64,000 nt of DNA from Protopterus annectens (Eukaryota > Chordata > Ceratodontiformes > Protopteridae), in the NCBI RefSeq assembly GCF_019279795.1, contig NC_056744.1, positions 899,772,800-899,836,799 of the forward strand, written 5' to 3'. A program made the position numbers and the translations under genes. Below are positions 44,368 to 53,399 of this stretch, in pieces. Positions within the stretch are counted from its first letter, which is position 1. Each line of letters opens with the position of its first letter. Under the pieces are notes generated by a model. It did no database searches and was not told where the DNA came from. It was given only the letters and a program-made list of their open reading frames with translations.

Positions 44368-44914
44368 CGATGCATTTGCAATTCTTTTAACATTTTTCCT
44401 GATGTCTTCATAATAGCTTTATTTGATAACTACTTAAAACTTGAATGATGATATAAACAATGAAGTTACTGTGTGCTTGATTTGAAGTTCTTGTCTCATG
44501 ATGGAGATATCATATAATTCTGTAATGCATTCAAAATGGATATCAGCGCTTTGTTTTTAGTAAATTGTTTTACCAGTACATCTATGATCTATGGAAAAAT
44601 GAACTGTAGTGAACTGCTTGAATTATTTTGAACTGTGCCACTTGTAGAATGAAAGGCAAAGCCACTTCCTGTATGAAGCACAGCATTTTGTCAGGGGAGA
44701 ATTCCAAGCATAAATAGAGGTATGTAAATTGTCCTGCTGTGAAACATCATGTTTTGATAACCTCAGAAAGAAAATGTGAAAGTGTTCCACTTTTCATACA
44801 TTAGTATCTTATGTTACCTCCTCTAGTTTTGTCTGGAATGATTACACAGCCCTAGGAATTCACTTTTCTTGGTTTGCTGTGGTGACACATACTAGCTTGT
44901 TGCATTGCGTGTAA

Positions 44915-45935
44915 CATAGGTTCATAGCTTCATAGGTGTGTACTAGGCTAATGACCCTGGAGCCCTTGCAAGCCTAGCCCATAGGATTACCCTAGCATCA
45001 TGCCACCCAACCTTAGTTTCTGTTGAGAAAAGCCACTAGAGTGATCCCCAGGATGAATTTTCTATTTCCCATTCACTCATCAAGATTTCTCTTGAAGAGG
45101 GCCAGTGAGGTGCTCTGCTTGACATGTATGGGAAGTCTATTCCATAGCATGGGCAGTCTCTGGGTTATGAACCTTTCCCTCCAGCACGATCGGTTGATTG
45201 TGGTAATGAGGTTGAGTTCTCTGGAGCGTGTGGTGCGGTGGGATTGAGATTTCTTTAGATGTAGCATTTCTAACAGAGCTGGGTCAGACATGGCTTTGTA
45301 AGTTAAGCAGAGATCACCTCTAAGTAGGCGATATGAGACAGAGAATAGTTGGAGTTTTTTGAGTCTGTCCATATATGACAAGTATTTAAGGCCTAGGATC
45401 CTCTTTGTGAGGTATTTTTGTGGCCTCTCCAGTTGTTGCAGGTGTCTAGAGAGGTACATGCCAAATGGGGCATTGTACTCGATGACTGGCCTAATGAGGG
45501 AAGAGTAGAGGGAGACAATGACCTCTTTCTTCCTGGATGCAAAACCCTTAGTAATGAGATGTGCCACATAGAAGGACTTTCTGACCACAGTGGATGTGTG
45601 GTGGTCAAAAGAGAGGTTGCTGTCAACCTGTACTCCCAGATCTGTTATAATGACTTCTGTGTTCAGTGGACTACCATTGATGTGGTAGTTCATGGGAAAT
45701 GGGTTTTTCCCAAAGGGGATGATGACATATTTTTGGCATTGAGCTTAAACCATGCTTCTGACTCCAGTCATTGGTCTCAGTGAGGCCTTTCTGTAGGATG
45801 TCAACATCACTTGGGGAGTTAATAATGGCTCCCAACTTGCAATCATCTGTGAACTTTGTCAGCCAGAGTCCCTTCATGTTGGCCTGGATGTCTGAGAGGT
45901 AGATACCAAACAGGAGGGGACCCAGGACCGATGTT
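44915..45935 (-). mobile_element. CR1/L2-like LINE copy 4, 3' third
   Basis: On the minus strand an RT end (LWLTKFTDDCKLGAIINS, 45671-45877) leads into MNYHINGSPLNTE and a largely open C-terminal region (45073-45693, with LRGDLCLTYKAMSDPALLEM and LWNRLPIHVKQS), then a 3' UTR ending with TATGAACC-type repeats at 44915. It begins abruptly at about 45935 in the middle of the RT, against copy 5. Confidence 0.8.
45073..45693 (-). CDS. CR1/L2-like ORF2 C-terminal region
   Basis: The frame of 206 residues contains VDSNLSFDHHTSTVVRKSFY, then EVIVSLYSSLIRPVIEY and the closing RELNLITTINRS...FITQRLPMLWNRLP. This is the thumb and C-terminal part of CR1/L2-type ORF2. It is open, but its gene is incomplete. 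Confidence 0.8.
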   Translation of the reverse strand: MNYHINGSPLNTEVIITDLGVQVDSNLSFDHHTSTVVRKSFYVAHLITKGFASRKKEVIVSLYSSLIRPVIEYNAPFGMYLSRHLQQLERPQKYLTKRILGLKYLSYMDRLKKLQLFSVSYRLLRGDLCLTYKAMSDPALLEMLHLKKSQSHRTTRSRELNLITTINRSCWRERFITQRLPMLWNRLPIHVKQSTSLALFKRNLDE

Positions 45936-46230
45936 GTTGTAGATGTCTTGTGAGGTACATACCAAAAGGGGCAGCATTGTACTGTATAATGGGTCTAATG
46001 AATGATGAGTAGAGGGGAACAATTACCTCTTTTTTCCTGGATGAGAAACCTTTTGTGATGAGGTGTGCCATGTAGAAGGATTTCCTGGCTACTATGGTGA
46101 TGTGATTATCAAAGGAGAGACTACTGTCCACATGTGTCCCAAGGTCTCTTATCACACTTTTGGTGTTAAGTAGACTACTGCCTTTGTGGTAGTTCATGGG
46201 TACAGAGTTTTTACCAAAAGGGATGACAGT

Positions 46231-47058
46231 CTACTTTTTGGCATTGAGCTTGAGGCCATGGCTTTGACACCAGGCATCTGTCTCAGTGAGGCCCTTTTGT
46301 AGGATGTCCACATCGTTAGGAGTTTTGATTATGGCTTCTAGTTTGTAGTCATCTGTGAACTTCATTAGCCAAAGACCTTCTATATTAGTCTGTAATTCAG
46401 AGAAGTAGATACCATACAGGAGAGGACCCAGGATTGAACCCTGTGGTACTCCACTTGTCACTGGTCTGAAGTCGGATTCAGAGTCTGCTAATTTCACAGT
46501 GTGGGTTCTGTCAGTGAGCCAGTTGGAAACCAGTCTTGTGACATAGGGATTTATACCTAGTTTAGTAAGTTTATCTATAATTCCAGAGTGGGGGATGGTG
46601 TCGAAACCCTTGGCGAGATCTAGATAGGCTGTGTGAACCACCTTACCCTCATCTATGGCTTTGGTGACTGCTTCAAAGAAGTCTATCAGGTTTAGAAGAC
46701 ATGATCTGCCTTTTACAAACCCGAACTGGGTTGGGTCCAGAGTTTGGAGATTATCAATGTCTTTGTTTATAAGTTCCATGATGATGTGTTCCATGGCCTT
46801 GCAGACCAGGCTTGTCAGGCTAATGGGGCGGTAGTTCCCAGGGTACATGGTGGATCCCCCTTTGTGGAGTGGGATAACCGTCGCTGTACGCCATTCAGTG
46901 GGCACAAAGCCTGAGGTGAGGCTATGATTGAACATGGTACTTAGGTGGGGTGACAGTTCATTCTGTAGTTCATGTAGAACACAGCCTGGGATGTTGTCAG
47001 ATCCCATGGATGCTGTGATCTTGGCTTTGGAGAGTGTGTTTTTTACCTGTGCAGCCAT
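46231..47058 (-). CDS. CR1/L2-like reverse transcriptase
   Basis: The 275-residue open frame holds MGSDNIPGCVLHEL, WRTATVIPLHKGGS, NYRPISLTSL, FGFVKGRSCLLNLIDF, AYLDLAKGFDTIPH, SGVPQGSILGPLL and LMKFTDDYKLE, where F-T-D-D replaces the usual F-A-D-D. It ends with HGLKLNAKK. The long open frame suggests moderate age, but the adjoining ORF2 pieces are broken. Confidence 0.9.
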   Translation of the reverse strand: MAAQVKNTLSKAKITASMGSDNIPGCVLHELQNELSPHLSTMFNHSLTSGFVPTEWRTATVIPLHKGGSTMYPGNYRPISLTSLVCKAMEHIIMELINKDIDNLQTLDPTQFGFVKGRSCLLNLIDFFEAVTKAIDEGKVVHTAYLDLAKGFDTIPHSGIIDKLTKLGINPYVTRLVSNWLTDRTHTVKLADSESDFRPVTSGVPQGSILGPLLYGIYFSELQTNIEGLWLMKFTDDYKLEAIIKTPNDVDILQKGLTETDAWCQSHGLKLNAKK

Positions 47059-47060
47059 GA

Positions 47061-47606
47061 TTACAAGAACTTTGCATTCTTCTGGTATAGAGATGGGCCC
47101 TTTAGGGGGTGTGAGGGGGTAAAGTTAGCACTGAATCTATCTGCCAGGATGTTGGCAATATTAGTTGGTTCTGAATATTTAGTACCATTGTGCTGTAACT
47201 CAGAGCAGATCTGAGTGTTGCCATTGGGATTCTTGACATAGCTATAGAATGCTTTGAAGTTGTCTTTAGAAACAGTGGGGATTTTGTTTTCATAACTAGC
47301 TTTGGAGGATTTTATGAGGGATCTCAGCTTCTTACTGAGGCTGACCACGCAGTTCCTCCAATCATGGGATTTTACTCTTTTTTGCAACAATTTCTTTCTT
47401 CTGTTGTAAAGTTTGTTTATGGCAGGGGACCACCAGATTGGCTTCCTTTGTTTGGAGGATAGCATCTTGGTTCCGTTAGGGATAGCACGATCCATGCACT
47501 CATGTAAGTGCTTATAAAGTGCATTTGTGTAGTATTCAGCACTTATACCTCTATTGTCCATCTGCATGGGTGTCATGAAGTTTGCCACTTCTGTCTTAAG
47601 AAGCAT
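47061..47606 (-). pseudogene. CR1/L2-like ORF2 linker
   Basis: The 181-residue frame includes RKPIWWSPAINKLYNRRKKL, a basic stretch, SLIKSSKASYENK and ANILADRFSANFTP. This is the conserved link between endonuclease and RT of this family and was used to align all copies in the window. Confidence 0.8.
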
Positions 47607-47735
47607 GACGTTGGCTTTGGAGAAATTTTTTTATGGTGGTTTCCCTAATAGAGGGTGGGGCAGGATGTGGATGTTTAGGGTGATTAGCTTGTGGTCGGAT
47701 CTGACCAATGAGGAATTGACCTCTGGTGTAGAACA

Positions 47736-48474
47736 TCAGTTTCCCATGTTGGTAATGACCAGGTCTAGGATATTGCTGCCCCTGGTGGGGATGTGGATAA
47801 GTTGATCCAAGGCACTGGAATTTATGAATTTCAGAAAATGTTGAGCAAAAGATTTGGTACATGAGTAGTTTTCCCAGTTAATGGTGGGGTAGTTGAAATC
47901 ACCCATTATTAGGGTGTTTGGTTGTACCCTAATATTTTCCTGTGTATCAAGAAATGAGGAGGGTGAATTCTGGGGCATGGTTTGGGATCTGTAGTAAGCT
48001 ACAGTTTGGATTGCGGTCTTGCCCAGAGTTAGTTGCACTTGGATAATCGCAGATGCATTATGCTGAGCAACTAGCCTGGAGGTATGGATATCCTTTAGTT
48101 TTTCGGTCCAGGTTAGGTGGCCGAAAGGTGCGGTATGAATTATAGCCTGGTAATGCAGGGGTGCTCTCTGGAGCCTTGAACTAGGTCTCTGTCATAGCAC
48201 AGATATCGATGTTCTCCATTTTAAGGAGTGCCTTGAGTGAGTACATTTTGAGGTTTAGACTTCTAGCACTGAGTAGAATTACCCTCAGATTTTGCTTGCT
48301 TTTGTACCTGTTATGGGGTGAATTTGTCATTGGAACCTTGCCTAAAAAAGGCACTATAGGGGTGGCAAGAGCCTTCGCCAGTATCCAGAATCCAAAGGGC
48401 GACAGGTGCAGGCCATCTCTGGCAAAGCCCTGTGGTCTGTCGATCATGTCAACCCAGACAGACACATACTAGAT
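47736..48474 (-). pseudogene. CR1/L2-like endonuclease (and end of ORF1)
   Basis: DGLHLSPFGFWILAKAL (end of the esterase) is followed by RVILLSARSLNLKMYSLKAL and MENIDICAMTET with the catalytic Glu. Then come LTLGKTAIQTVAYYRSQTM, LIMGDFNYPTINWE and SNILDLVITNMGN. A damaged part lies near 48050-48180. The protein nicks target DNA. Confidence 0.8.
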
Positions 48475-49298
48475 CCCCTTAGAATGACACCAGAAGCTTA
48501 GCCAATTGTTGAAGTCAATCATTTTGTCCTTGTACTGTGGTATAATTCTGGGTGATGGCAGGATGCTACTCAGGGCTAGGGTCATACCTACCGAGGCTAC
48601 AAGATCGGAGAGCTCCTCCATGTCTCTTTTCATGTAGTCCAGGGAGGTACATCTCAGGTCATTCACACCAACATGGACAATGACAGAGTCATATTTGTAC
48701 TTGTTTTGGAGTGACCTGAGTGCATGCATTATGTGGCGGATCCTGGCACCTGACAGGCAGCTGACAGTAACTTTCTCCTTATTTAGCCTGATGAGTGGAA
48801 CATCAGTGTGCCTGACTATAGAGTCACCTATGACTAGAGTGTTGGGTACATTGTTATGTCTTATGGGCTGTGGTTGGGTAGCACACTGAATTTGTTGGCT
48901 ATGTGTTATTAGGGTTGTGTTGGGGGGGTGGAGTTTGCTTGCATTTCTGCTTTGGAGGTCTTTGTTGCTTTGGCAGATGTTTTGAGAGCCTCCACGAATG
49001 TAGGTGTGTGTTTTGTGTTTCTATGTGTGTGTTTTGGTGGTGTAGGTTTTGAGGGACTATGTGATGAGTGTGGTGTGGTGCAAGTGTTTACCCTCTCTTT
49101 TTGACTATCTAGTCCAGTCTTGGGTGAAGAGAGCTTTGCTTCCAGTTTGGCTATATAAGTGCATCTCTCATAGGCTGTAGTGTTGGGTGGTAGGAGGAGA
49201 GGGTTGTCTGTGTACATGAGGCAATTGCTGCATTGCCCCAAGATGCCCAGATTCATCAGGTAGACAGGAGAAAACACCAGGAGCTGACCCATAGACAT
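48475..49298 (-). pseudogene. CR1/L2-like ORF1 with SGNH esterase domain
   Basis: The start MSMGQLLVFSP is followed by GILGQCSNCLMYTDNPLLL and YERCTYIAKLEAKL (a possible coiled-coil segment), then a Pro/Thr-rich linker with many PPKHTH-like words. The esterase follows with a worn serine block, SLQNKYKYDSVIVHVGVNDL and further DMEELSDLVASVG. The final DGLHLSPFG lies just below 48475. Such lipase-like domains are known in CR1 and L2 ORF1 proteins; their role in retrotransposition is not clear. The linker is interrupted. Confidence 0.75.
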
Positions 49299-50412
49299 GC
49301 CTGGATAGGTGCTTATCTATTAAGTACTAAAAAACGTTTTCCTCTAGACAAGTGAGGAAAGTTGAGTGCTGTAGTAATTTGTAGCTTATTTAGTGCTTAC
49401 TATGAGTTCTGAACAAGTGCTGAGCTCAAAGAAACAGATTTGAGTGCTAAAACTAAAAAACTGGCTAGTTTTAAGGGAAAATTTGAAGAGCAGACTTTAT
49501 GGCTCCAGGAATATTTTAACCCTAGCTAAGCAGCGATATATAAAGTGTATTTTTTAATATAACAGTAGCAAATGAGCAAACTGATTTAAACAAATTAACC
49601 AATTAACCAATAAAAAGCTAAAAACTGAGCCCCGTTCCAGCAGTCATCAGACAAGTTCTAACTGCACACTCCTGCCACTAGGGTGCAGGGGAACCTTCTC
49701 CAGGAAAAGATGGCCTGGATTAGTGCTCAATTTATACAAACAAAAAAAGATTCAGCAGGTCTGAATCTAGTCTTGTGCTGCAGCAAACAAGGTGTACCAG
49801 TTTCAGAAAGAAACAATTCAAATAAGCAGGCAAAATAAGCCTTTAACCAGAAATTCCCAGCTCAGAAGGGCTGAATCTAGCCTCTCCTCCCACAAGAGTG
49901 CAGACCACAGACCTTCTTAATGTAAAGTAACTGGCCTGAAGCTCAAGTGCTTAAACCAGAACTAATACACTTTTAGAATAACAGACACTGAGCCTTCAAT
50001 CAGCATTTCCCAACTTAGAAGGATGTAAGCTACCTGTCCTGCCACAACAGTGCAGACCACAAATCTTCTTATTGTAAAACAATGGTTTGAAGCCCAAGTG
50101 CTTAAACCAACAGGCTTAGAATAACAGTTACAATTTAATCAGGCTACTAACAAGCGGTAATAAATGCAGCAGAATAAATGCAATTGAGTACTTTTACGAA
50201 GAGGCAAAAGCAAAATAAGGTAGTAAAGTAGGAAGAAACACAAACACAGTAAAAGCAGATGAATAAAGTGCAATTTTTTTATTAAGTAGAGTGAACACTA
50301 GACTGGGAGGAGTGTCCCAGATCAAATTTACAGTAGGGGCAGGCTACTGCAAAGCCACCAACTATAACAACACCACAAGAATAGGATGCGAGGGAGGGGG
50401 AAAAACCAGCTT

Positions 50413-50609
50413 CAGGACAGATGAGAACAGAAAGCAATGCCAGAAAATATATAAAATAAAATATTTCAGTCAAACAAAATTAAGTTAAACTATTAAATAG
50501 ACAGAAAATAAAATACAGTACTATCTTTAAAACTGCAAGTTTGTACTTAACTTCAGCTTCTAATACAGTTGATTGTAGCCAGCCAAACCACTCAGGTATT
50601 GAGCAGAAA
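50413..50609. repeat. 196-bp direct repeat, copy a
   Basis: It runs from CAGGACAGATGAGAACAGAA to TTGAGCAGAAAAT and recurs at 50780-50976 with a few substitutions. Confidence 0.9.
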
Positions 50610-50779
50610 ATAAATTTCCAGCTATGTTGCTAACACTTAAAGCAGAGAGAAACCCTCTAGGCTAAGAGTTAAATAATGAATAACAGAGATGCGAGAACAG
50701 CAATAACCCCATCTAACTGCAGAGGGACAGACAGACCACAATATTCAGTGAAACAATTAAATAGATGGAAAAAACAATT

Positions 50780-50976
50780 TCAGGACAGATGAGAACAGAA
50801 AGCAATGCCAGGAAATATATAAAATAAAATATTTTAGTCAGGCAAAATTAAGTTAAACAGTTAAATAGACAGAAAAATAAAATACAGTACTATCTTTAAA
50901 ACTGCAAGTTTGTACTTGACTTCAGCTTCTAATACAGTTGATTATAGCCAGCCAAACCACTCAGATATTGATCAGA
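50780..50976. repeat. 196-bp direct repeat, copy b
   Basis: This is the partner of 50413-50609. Its right edge is exactly where the next LINE piece begins. Confidence 0.9.
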
Positions 50977-51550
50977 AAATCAAGGCCTTGGCCAGATCAA
51001 GGTGGGCTGTATGAACCACCTTACCTTCATCCACAGCTCTGGTGACTGACTCAAAGAAGTTGATCAAGTTGAGCAGGCATGATCTACCCTTCACAAAACC
51101 AAACTGTATGGGATCCAGAGTTTGGAGATTCTCTGTATCCTTGTTTATTAGGTCCATGATGATGTGTTCCATAGCTTTGCATATCAGACTTGTCAGGCTA
51201 ATGGGGCGATAGTTCCCAGGGTCTGTAGTCGCTCCTCCTTTGTGGAGGGGGGTGACTATAGCAATGCACCATTCGGTAGGGACAAAGCCGTAGATGAGGC
51301 TGTGAGGTGCCATTTCACTCTGTAGTTCCTGTAGAACACAGCCAGGGCTATTGTCAGGTCCCATAGAAGCTGTATTCTTGGCCTTGGACAGTGCTGTTTT
51401 AACCTGTGCAGCAGTAATACTGGGTGCCTGGCAATCTACTAGTATTGTGATTGGTCCTTGAGGGGTAAAGTTGGCACTGAATCTGTCGGCCAGTATATTG
51501 GCAATATCTGTTGGGCTCGATATAGGAGGTACCATTGTGCAGTAGCTCAA
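50977..51550 (-). pseudogene. CR1/L2-like RT start, copy 6
   Basis: NILADRFSANFTP, MGPDNSPGCVLQELQ, NYRPISLTSLICKAMEHII, FGFVKGRSCLLNL and the start of the first catalytic block HLDLAKA are seen. A short deletion relative to copy 5 is visible around HSLIYGFVP. Confidence 0.8.
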
Positions 51551-51935
51551 AACAAATCTGGGTATTGCCGTGGAGTTTCTTTACATAACTATAGAAGGCC
51601 TTGTGGTTGTCTTTACTAACTGCTGCATTTCTGTTTTCATAACTAGCTTTAGAAGATTTGATGAGGGATCTCAACTTTTTGTTGAGACTGATAAGGGAGT
51701 TCTTCCAGTCTTGGGACTTCACCTTATTCTGCATCAGTTTCCTCCTTCTGTTGTAGAGTTTGTTTATGGCAGGGGACCACCAGATTGGCTTCCTTTTTTT
51801 GGAGGAGAGCATCTTGGTTCTTTTGGGTATGGTGAGATCCATGCATTTGTGTACGTGTTCGTGCAGTGCATTGGTGTATGATTCGGTGGTCATGCAACTA
51901 TTCTTCATTTGCATGGGTGCCGTGAAGTTAGCCAC
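51399..51935 (-). pseudogene. CR1/L2-like ORF2 linker, copy 6
   Basis: The frame reads KRKPIWWSPAINKLYNRRRK and LIRSSKASYEN-like sequence followed by NHKAFYSYVKKLHGNTQIC. It parallels 47061-47606 of copy 5 closely. Confidence 0.75.
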
Positions 51936-52217
51936 CTCTGTTCTTAGAAGCCCAAAATTATCTTTGGAGAAGTTTTTTCATGGTGGTTACCTTTGCGGGG
52001 GTGGGGGGATGTGGATTTCCAAGGTGATAAGTTTGTGGTCGGCTCTAACCAGGGATAAGTTGACCACTGGTGTAGAGTAACGGTCACCCATGTTAGTAAT
52101 GACCAGGTCAAGGATGCTGCTACCTCTAGTGAGGGTAAGAACAAGCTGGTCCAGGGCATTGGAATTAATGAATTCCAGGAAACGTTGGGCAAGTATATTG
52201 GTACATGAGTAGTTTTC

Positions 52218-52616
52218 CTAGTCAATGGAGGGGTAGTTGAAGTTGCCCAGTATGAGAGTGTTAGGTTGGACCCTAATATTCTCCAGGGTGCTTAGGAACA
52301 TGGAGTGAGTGTCTTGGGACATGGTTGGGGACCTATAATAGGCTACGACCTGAATTGCTGTCTTACTCAATGTTAGCTGCACCTGAAATATCTCTGACGC
52401 GTTATGTTGGGCTACCAGTCTGGAGGTGTGTGCATCCTTTATGAATCTGGAAACACCACCGCCATTGGAGCTTCTGTCCAAGTTCTGGGGCTGAAAGGTG
52501 TGGAATGAGTTATAGCCTGGTAGTGCAGAGGTGCTTTCTGCTGCCTTGAACCAGGTCTCTGTTACATCACAAATGTCGATGTTCTCCATTTTAAGGAGTG
52601 CTTCAAGTGAGTGCAT
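52218..52616 (-). pseudogene. CR1/L2-like endonuclease, copy 6
   Basis: The 132-residue frame has MENIDICDVTETWFKAAEST, then GGGVSRFIKDAHTSRLVAQH, VAYYRSPTMSQ and LILGNFNYPSID, where GNFN replaces the catalytic GDFN. The Asp loss would inactivate the enzyme. Confidence 0.8.
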
Positions 52617-53165
52617 TTTGAGATTTCATTTGTTTGTAGCTGTTACGGTGGTGATTTGCTCTTTGGAACACTGCCTAAAAAGGCACTATAGGGGTGGCAA
52701 GAGCCTTGGCCAGTATCCAGAAGTCCAGGGGTGACAGATGCAGGCCATCTCTGGCAAAGCATCGATCCTGTCAATCATGTCATCCCAGGCAGACAGATAC
52801 TGGATCCCCTTAGAATGGCACCAGAAACTTAGCCAATTGTTGAAATCAATCATTTTCTGCTTGTACTGTGGTATCATTCTGGGTGATGGTAGGATTCTGC
52901 TCAGGGCTAGAGTCGTACCCGACTGGGCTACATAATCCAAGAGCTCCTCCATGTCTTTTTTCATGTAGTTCAGGGAGGTACATCTCAGGTCATTCACACC
53001 CACATGTACACTGACAGAGTCATATTTGTACCCATTGTTGAAGGACCTGAGTGCATGCGTTAAATGGTGGATCCTGGCACTGACAGGCAGCTGACTGTTA
53101 TTTTCTCCTTATTCAACCTAGTGAGTGGGACATCAGTGTGCCTCACTATTGAGTCACCTATGGAC

Positions 53166-53399
53166 ATATTACTGTATGCCTCCAAATCACAGGATATGCA
53201 TTAACATAACATGTTGGAGTCACAGTCATGTTTTCAGATGCTGATGCACAGTTGCAAACCACCCCACAATAAAAATGTGAAAATCAAAAAACATTTTGTT
53301 CCACCTTTCCTAAGTCATGTAGCCACACTATAATGTTGTTAAACAGGACTTTAAGAAACCTTTCAGTAAATTTCAAGGTATTATTTATGTTTTAATGTA
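53166..53399. other. No recognisable gene
   Basis: Short unassigned sequence lies between the LINE piece and the PLE remnant. Confidence 0.4.

Larger units (their letters stand above)
45936..49330 (-). mobile_element. CR1/L2-like LINE copy 5, best-preserved body, lacking its 3' end
   Basis: On the minus strand: ORF1 (48475-49298), endonuclease (47736-48465), linker (47061-47606), RT (46231-47058) and the start of the C-terminal region (45936-46197), which ends at RHLQQ where copy 4 begins. LINEs are copied from their 3' end, so the lack of a 3' end points to recombination or deletion after insertion. The 5' UTR continues to 50976. Confidence 0.8.
49331..50976 (-). promoter_or_regulatory. CR1/L2-like 5' UTR with internal repeats
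   Basis: On the minus strand, two monomers (about 49998-50110 and 49847-49975) share ACTT(G)GGCTTCA, TTACA(T/A)TAAGAAG, TGTGGTCTGCAC and CT(A/T)AG(C/T)TGGGAA in order. Farther upstream two near-identical blocks of about 196 bp (50780-50976 and 50413-50609) are present. These relate to the 5' UTR of copy 2. Repeated 5' units often contain promoters; that use is inferred. I see no gene here. Confidence 0.6.
50977..53165 (-). mobile_element. CR1/L2-like LINE copy 6, cut at both sides
   Basis: The minus-strand order is worn ORF1 esterase (52686-53165, NDLRCTSLNYMKKDMEELLD), endonuclease (52218-52616, VTETWFKAAEST and GGGVSRFIK), linker (51399-51935) and the RT start (50977-51550) ending in VVHTAHLDLAKA. 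The rest of RT is missing at the join with 50976. Copy 4 begins about 60 residues later in the same protein, so copies 6 and 4 may be halves of one element. Confidence 0.8.
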
